Shown here one piece after another: positions 60,229 through 64,000 of a stretch of 64,000 nt of DNA (within the stretch, counting starts at the first letter, position 1; each line of letters begins with the position of its first letter). Source of the stretch: Aquimarina sp. MMG016. GTDB lineage: Bacteria > Bacteroidota > Bacteroidia > Flavobacteriales > Flavobacteriaceae. The notes below the pieces were generated by a model, which saw only the letters and a list, made by a program, of their open reading frames with translations, was not told the DNA's origin and did no database searches. A program made the translations under genes and the position numbers. The stretch is from assembly GCF_018100805.1 (NCBI RefSeq), contig NZ_JAGJEA010000004.1, positions 434,001-498,000 on the forward strand, given 5' to 3'.

Positions 60229-61581
60229 TTATTTCTTTTGGGAAATTGCCGGTTTTTTGGAAGGTTGATAATAATTTGGTGGGAAACCATTTAGTTTTCG
60301 CCATAACTCGAACCAAATAGGCACATCTTCTAGTAATGCCATAGAATTAGCTCCAGAACCTACACGTATATCTTTTGGCCATTTATAATCATCAGGATCT
60401 GGTGCTATGAGTACTCTATATTTACCGTTATCGCTTATAAAGGTTTCGATAGCTACAACTTTACCTCCATAGGTTCCATAAGATACATTGGGCCAACCAC
60501 TAAATATAATAGCCGGCCAACCATCGAACTGAATTCTTACTTTTTCATCAATATGCATTAAAGGCAAATCAATAGGTTTCACAAAAGTTTCTACTGCCAG
60601 ATCATAATCCGAAGGCATAATACCAACCAGCTGATCACCTTCTTTAAATGTTTCACCTACACCAGAACGCAATGCTTTGTTGATAAATCCGCTTTGTGGA
60701 GCCTTGATGTAATACATATCGTTGCGAATCTCATAGTTAGTATATTCATTTTCTAGTTTTGTCACCTGTGCTTCTGCATCAAACTGATTAGATTGTGCCG
60801 TAAACTTATCGCTTTGAGATTTAGATATCTTATCGGTATACTCCGCCTGAATACGATTGATTTCTACTTTTGCATTTATTACTTCATTTTTACTAGCTAA
60901 TAACTTATTTTCTTGCGAAATAAGTTTTGCCTGTGTTTCCTGTAGTTTTAAACGTTTCTCTTCTACATCAGTCAATGCCTTTAATCCTTCACTTTCTAAC
61001 TGAACTATTCGATCATATTGCCGTTCAGCAATAGCGATATTAGTCTTTGCTGCTTCAAAATCAATACTATCACTTTTTACTTTTAACCTGGATTGAAGGA
61101 GTTTATTATTTGCTTGTTCCAGCTTTAAGACACGTTCACTACGTAATGCATCGGCCTGAGTTTCTAATGCCTTGACTTTACCTTGATAAGAGGTTACAGC
61201 CATTGATTTTGCTTTTATCTGCTGGCCAGTTCTTTGGACTAAATTTGGATCAAAATATTCATTCTTGATTTCTGAAATGTGTAATATTGTATCTCCTTTT
61301 TTTACAAAATCACCTTCCTGAACGTACCATTTCTCTATCCTACCTGGTATAGGTGATTGAATTGTTTGTGGTCTTTGATCAGGTTTTAAGGTTGTTACAT
61401 TTCCGGTCCCAGAAATATTCTGTGTCCAAGGAAGAAATAACACTACAAAAGATACTATGGTAAACCCAATTAAAAAGCGATTAAAATACTTGTAATGCCT
61501 TTTATGAAATACTTTCTGAACAGCAGTATATTCAGAAAGATCAACTTTCCTATTTAATTTATTATGTGTGATGTTCAACAT
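60229..61581 (-). CDS. HlyD-family periplasmic adaptor (membrane fusion protein)
   Basis: 450 residues. Cytoplasmic N-terminus, one membrane helix (FNRFLIGFTIVSFVVLFLPW, about 34-53), a biotinyl-lipoyl-like half-site (QTIQSPIPGRIEKWYVQEGD), a long coiled-coil hairpin (140-280), and the second lipoyl/beta-barrel part (YYIKAPQSGFINKALRSGVG; EGDQLVGIMPSDYDLAVETF). It links the inner-membrane ABC transporter to TolC. It begins 6 bp after the ABC gene stop. Confidence 0.92.
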   Translation of the reverse strand: MLNITHNKLNRKVDLSEYTAVQKVFHKRHYKYFNRFLIGFTIVSFVVLFLPWTQNISGTGNVTTLKPDQRPQTIQSPIPGRIEKWYVQEGDFVKKGDTILHISEIKNEYFDPNLVQRTGQQIKAKSMAVTSYQGKVKALETQADALRSERVLKLEQANNKLLQSRLKVKSDSIDFEAAKTNIAIAERQYDRIVQLESEGLKALTDVEEKRLKLQETQAKLISQENKLLASKNEVINAKVEINRIQAEYTDKISKSQSDKFTAQSNQFDAEAQVTKLENEYTNYEIRNDMYYIKAPQSGFINKALRSGVGETFKEGDQLVGIMPSDYDLAVETFVKPIDLPLMHIDEKVRIQFDGWPAIIFSGWPNVSYGTYGGKVVAIETFISDNGKYRVLIAPDPDDYKWPKDIRVGSGANSMALLEDVPIWFELWRKLNGFPPNYYQPSKKPAISQKK

Positions 61582-61587
61582 AGTTTC

Positions 61588-63255
61588 TTATTTTTCACTT
61601 ACAATTTTTCCTTTTTCTATATTGATAATTCTACCACAATGCTTTATCCATTTAGGGTTTTGGCTTACTACAACCAATGCCCAAGGTTTTGAAGGTTCTG
61701 TTAGAAAATTCATAATCCGAGTTACTTCTTGTTCATCAAACTGATCTAAAGGATCTTTTAAAATCAAAAGCTTAGGTTTTCTTACTATACTTCGAGCTAA
61801 CACTATCTTTTTAGTAACAGTATATGCCATCTGCTTTCCTTCAGGATAAATGATAGTTTTTAATCCCTTTGGCTGCTCTTTTACATATTGAGTCAGCCCT
61901 ACTTTTTCTAACGCCCAATACACATCTTCCATAGATATATTAGAATCTCCAAAAGTGATGTTTTCCAGAATTGTACCTTCAAACGGTGATTCTTCTGTTA
62001 AGGATTGACCTAAATGAGCTCTATAATAATTAAGATTGATTCCACTTAACAACACATTATTTACATACACACTTCCATTATCTGGTTCGATCAATCCGGC
62101 AATCAGTCTTAGTAATGTAGATTTTCCTGAACTATTGGGTCCTTGAATCAAAATGGTACAATCCTCACTTATAGTTAATGAAATATCATCTAAGATTTTT
62201 CTTTTAGCTTCAGCAGTGGTATAGGAAACTTGATCTAACTCGACAGTAAACCCTTCATTTTGTTTAAAAGGCATTTCTCCGTCTTGTGGCTCTAATTCTT
62301 TATCTACAACTTGTCCTAATTTTTCTAAAGAAGTAAGTACATCATAAAAAGACTCTAAGCCTGTGATCAACTTTTCTACAGAGGCTATTACCAATACTAT
62401 TATTATTTCTGCTGCTACAAACTGACCTATATTCATTTCTTGATTTAGTACAAGAATTCCTCCTATCAATAATAATCCAGCTGTTACAAGGACCTTAAAA
62501 CCGATCATTTGTATAAACTGCAACACCAAAACCTTAAAATGACTTTCTCTAGCTGCTAGGTATTCTGTTACCAAAGCATCATTTTTATTTAGGGCCAGAT
62601 TAGTTTTGCCTGACAATTTAAAACTGACAACAGACCTGGCAATCTCCTGAATCCAATGTGCTACTTTATATTTACTTTTAGATTCCTTAAGGCTAGTTTC
62701 TAAACCCTTTTTTGCAGTATATTTAAAAACTACATACACCAAGAGCAACAATAGAATTCCATAAATAATAAAGAATGGGTGATAGAAGGATAATAGCATC
62801 AACCCAAAAATAATCTGCAATATTGCTGCGGGTATATCTACTAATATTTTTGCTAATCCTTTCTGGGTGTTTAAGGTATCAAAAAAACGATTTGCCAGTT
62901 CAGGTGGATAGAAATTACGCAATTCGCTCATCTTGATTTTCGGAAACCGATATGAAAACTCAAACGAAGCTCTAGTAAAGATTTTTTGCTGTACATTTTC
63001 TATAATACGAATTTGCATCAGCTGTAAAATCCCAACAAATAATACGCCTAGTGTAACAAGGATTACTAATACAACCCAAGAAGTACTAATCTGAGCTCCC
63101 TGAATAAGGTTGATAATCGCTTGTATACCCAATGGTAAAGAAAGGTTTACTAAACCCGCAAATATAGCGTAGTAAAATGTCTGTAGAATGTCTCTTTTAT
63201 CTAATTGCAAAAGTCCAACAAACCTCTGCCAAGCAGTCAATACAGTTTTAGACAT
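61588..63255 (-). CDS. ABC transporter (membrane domain + NBD) with degenerate ATPase motifs
   Basis: 555 residues. Six-helix exporter membrane domain (about 20-310), then an NBD with intact Walker A (GPNSSGKST, 372-380) and Q-loop region (HLGQSLTEESPFEGTILENI). But where the ABC signature LSGGQ is expected there is MAYTV (GKQMAYTVTKKIVLARSI). Walker B reads LLILKDP with Pro502 in place of the catalytic Glu after Asp501, and the switch-loop position is Ser-Gln (VVVSQNP, Gln532) rather than His. There is no C39 peptidase domain. I recall this gene type as conserved in flavobacteria, so the changes may be family features rather than decay. It works with HlyD and TolC as an export system; the substrate is unknown. 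The start overlaps the TetR gene end by 8 bp. Confidence 0.88.
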   Translation of the reverse strand: MSKTVLTAWQRFVGLLQLDKRDILQTFYYAIFAGLVNLSLPLGIQAIINLIQGAQISTSWVVLVILVTLGVLFVGILQLMQIRIIENVQQKIFTRASFEFSYRFPKIKMSELRNFYPPELANRFFDTLNTQKGLAKILVDIPAAILQIIFGLMLLSFYHPFFIIYGILLLLLVYVVFKYTAKKGLETSLKESKSKYKVAHWIQEIARSVVSFKLSGKTNLALNKNDALVTEYLAARESHFKVLVLQFIQMIGFKVLVTAGLLLIGGILVLNQEMNIGQFVAAEIIIVLVIASVEKLITGLESFYDVLTSLEKLGQVVDKELEPQDGEMPFKQNEGFTVELDQVSYTTAEAKRKILDDISLTISEDCTILIQGPNSSGKSTLLRLIAGLIEPDNGSVYVNNVLLSGINLNYYRAHLGQSLTEESPFEGTILENITFGDSNISMEDVYWALEKVGLTQYVKEQPKGLKTIIYPEGKQMAYTVTKKIVLARSIVRKPKLLILKDPLDQFDEQEVTRIMNFLTEPSKPWALVVVSQNPKWIKHCGRIINIEKGKIVSEK

Positions 63256-63934
63256 TAGATGTATTCTTTAGTGCATTAAAAACCAATTCAGTAAAATAAA
63301 GCGTAGGAGTATGTTCTTTATCACAATCTGTTAATGAAGAAAAATGATCCTTTAAAAAATGCTGATGCAGTGCACCTTCTATAACCGTACTTGCCAGACT
63401 AGAAGGGTACATATAGCTGCTATCTAATCCTACTATCATATCTTTAAGTCGAGTTACCAATCTTTTATAAATAGAAAAATAACCTTCCTTATTTTCTTTA
63501 TCGACTTCTTTGGTCAAATATGACTTAGAATTTTCGTTAACTACAATTTTACTCAATAGGACTTCATTTATATGCGAAAATGAAGAATCCTGAACAATGG
63601 TTCTTGTGATAATCTCTATCGCTTTTCTCAGTTTTTCTTTTGGATCTGCAATGCTATTAGTCGTAAAAACCAATTGGTATTCTAGCCAACCCCAATACCA
63701 GGATGTTAAATACAGCAGCAGTTTATGTTTATTCTCAAAATAGCGATATACGGAACTTTCATTAGATCCAATCTTTTCTCCCAGTTTTTTAAATGTAAAG
63801 CTTTCAAACCCGATCTCATCAATCATAAGAATACTATTCTCTATAATTCGCTTACCAAGTGCAGAAGACTCGGGATCTTTTACATAAATTTTATCATTAA
63901 TCGTAACCTTCAAATTTTGGAGTAGATATTTCAT
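63248..63934 (-). CDS. TetR-family transcriptional regulator
   Basis: 228 residues. The N-terminal part has the TetR helix-turn-helix (about 30-75; IIENSILMIDEIGFESFTFK, LGEKIGSNESSVYRYFENKH) and is followed by a helical ligand-binding domain. A 20-odd-residue extension precedes the usual start of the HTH. It is the first gene of the ABC-HlyD-TolC operon (8-bp overlap with the ABC gene), the usual position of an auto-repressor. Confidence 0.92.
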   Translation of the reverse strand: MKYLLQNLKVTINDKIYVKDPESSALGKRIIENSILMIDEIGFESFTFKKLGEKIGSNESSVYRYFENKHKLLLYLTSWYWGWLEYQLVFTTNSIADPKEKLRKAIEIITRTIVQDSSFSHINEVLLSKIVVNENSKSYLTKEVDKENKEGYFSIYKRLVTRLKDMIVGLDSSYMYPSSLASTVIEGALHQHFLKDHFSSLTDCDKEHTPTLYFTELVFNALKNTSNV

Positions 63935-63954
63935 GTTATTAACAATTTATATCA

Positions 63955-63962
63955 CAAATATA
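63955..63962 (-). promoter_or_regulatory. Candidate -7 element of the TetR-ABC-HlyD-TolC operon
   Basis: Minus strand TATATTTG fits the Bacteroidetes -7 consensus TAnnTTTG, about 20 bp upstream of the ATG at 63934. No clear -33 TTTG was found, so this is tentative. Confidence 0.35.
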
Positions 63963-64000
63963 AAAGTATTACTATTAAACGATAATAGATTAACTTTTAT

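Noticed and set aside
60228-60290. Longer start for the TolC gene (21 extra residues)
   Set aside because: It would overlap the HlyD gene and put a polar stretch before a clean signal peptide; the ATG at 60225-60227 is better.

Overview
The window looks like chromosomal DNA of a Bacteroidota member, most likely a marine Flavobacteriaceae (Aquimarina/Kordia-like; the genus cannot be fixed from sequence alone). The evidence is the AT-rich DNA, type IX secretion sorting domains (PNPxxxx at the C-terminus), an ECF sigma / FecR / STN-TonB receptor trio, Bacteroidetes-type promoters (TTTG and TAnnTTTG), a VgrG/PAAR-type set typical of the Bacteroidetes T6SS, and TPR-fused sensor proteins.

Region 1 (1-30.6 kb, minus strand) is a surface-protein locus. 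It holds very large secreted modular proteins: an Ig/LamG protein, an M60-type metalloprotease, fibrinogen-like/HYR/DUF5011/FG-GAP giants with T9SS tails, a YadA-head protein ending in a C1q-like domain, and an endosialidase-chaperone (S74) protein. A lipoprotein and a conserved small protein lie among them. Region 2 (30.9-35.2 kb, plus strand) encodes an ECF sigma factor, a FecR-like anti-sigma factor and an STN-domain TonB-dependent receptor. Six surface-gene promoter regions and the anti-sigma gene share a bipartite element, AGGGTA-N13-CTGTAYT, with an invariant 13-nt spacer. The simplest reading is that this ECF sigma factor drives the whole adhesin/secretome locus as one trans-envelope-controlled regulon.

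Region 3 (35.2-40.1 kb) holds a TPR/HTH regulator and a TPR histidine kinase with a LytTR response regulator. Region 4 (40.3-55.9 kb) holds two parallel type VI secretion cassettes, each vgrG - 285/287-aa protein - PAAR-like effector - Lys/Thr-rich tailed protein. One effector ends in a transglutaminase-like domain, the other is an RHS protein ending in a GIY-YIG-like domain. No T6SS sheath, baseplate or ClpV genes are in the window, and no classical immunity gene follows either effector.

Region 5 (55.9-58.7 kb) holds a 46-codon GG-leader peptide gene, a secreted protein with duplicated domains, and a leucine-rich-repeat lipoprotein. Both vgrG genes and these three genes carry a direct repeat of TCCAC half-sites with an exact 21-bp period upstream. 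That is the geometry of LytTR binding sites and points to the adjacent LytTR system as their regulator. Region 6 (58.8-63.9 kb, minus strand) is a TetR - ABC transporter - HlyD - TolC export operon whose ABC nucleotide-binding domain has lost several catalytic motifs.

No tRNA, rRNA, CRISPR array, insertion sequence or transposase was seen. All functional calls come from reading motifs; no database search was run.
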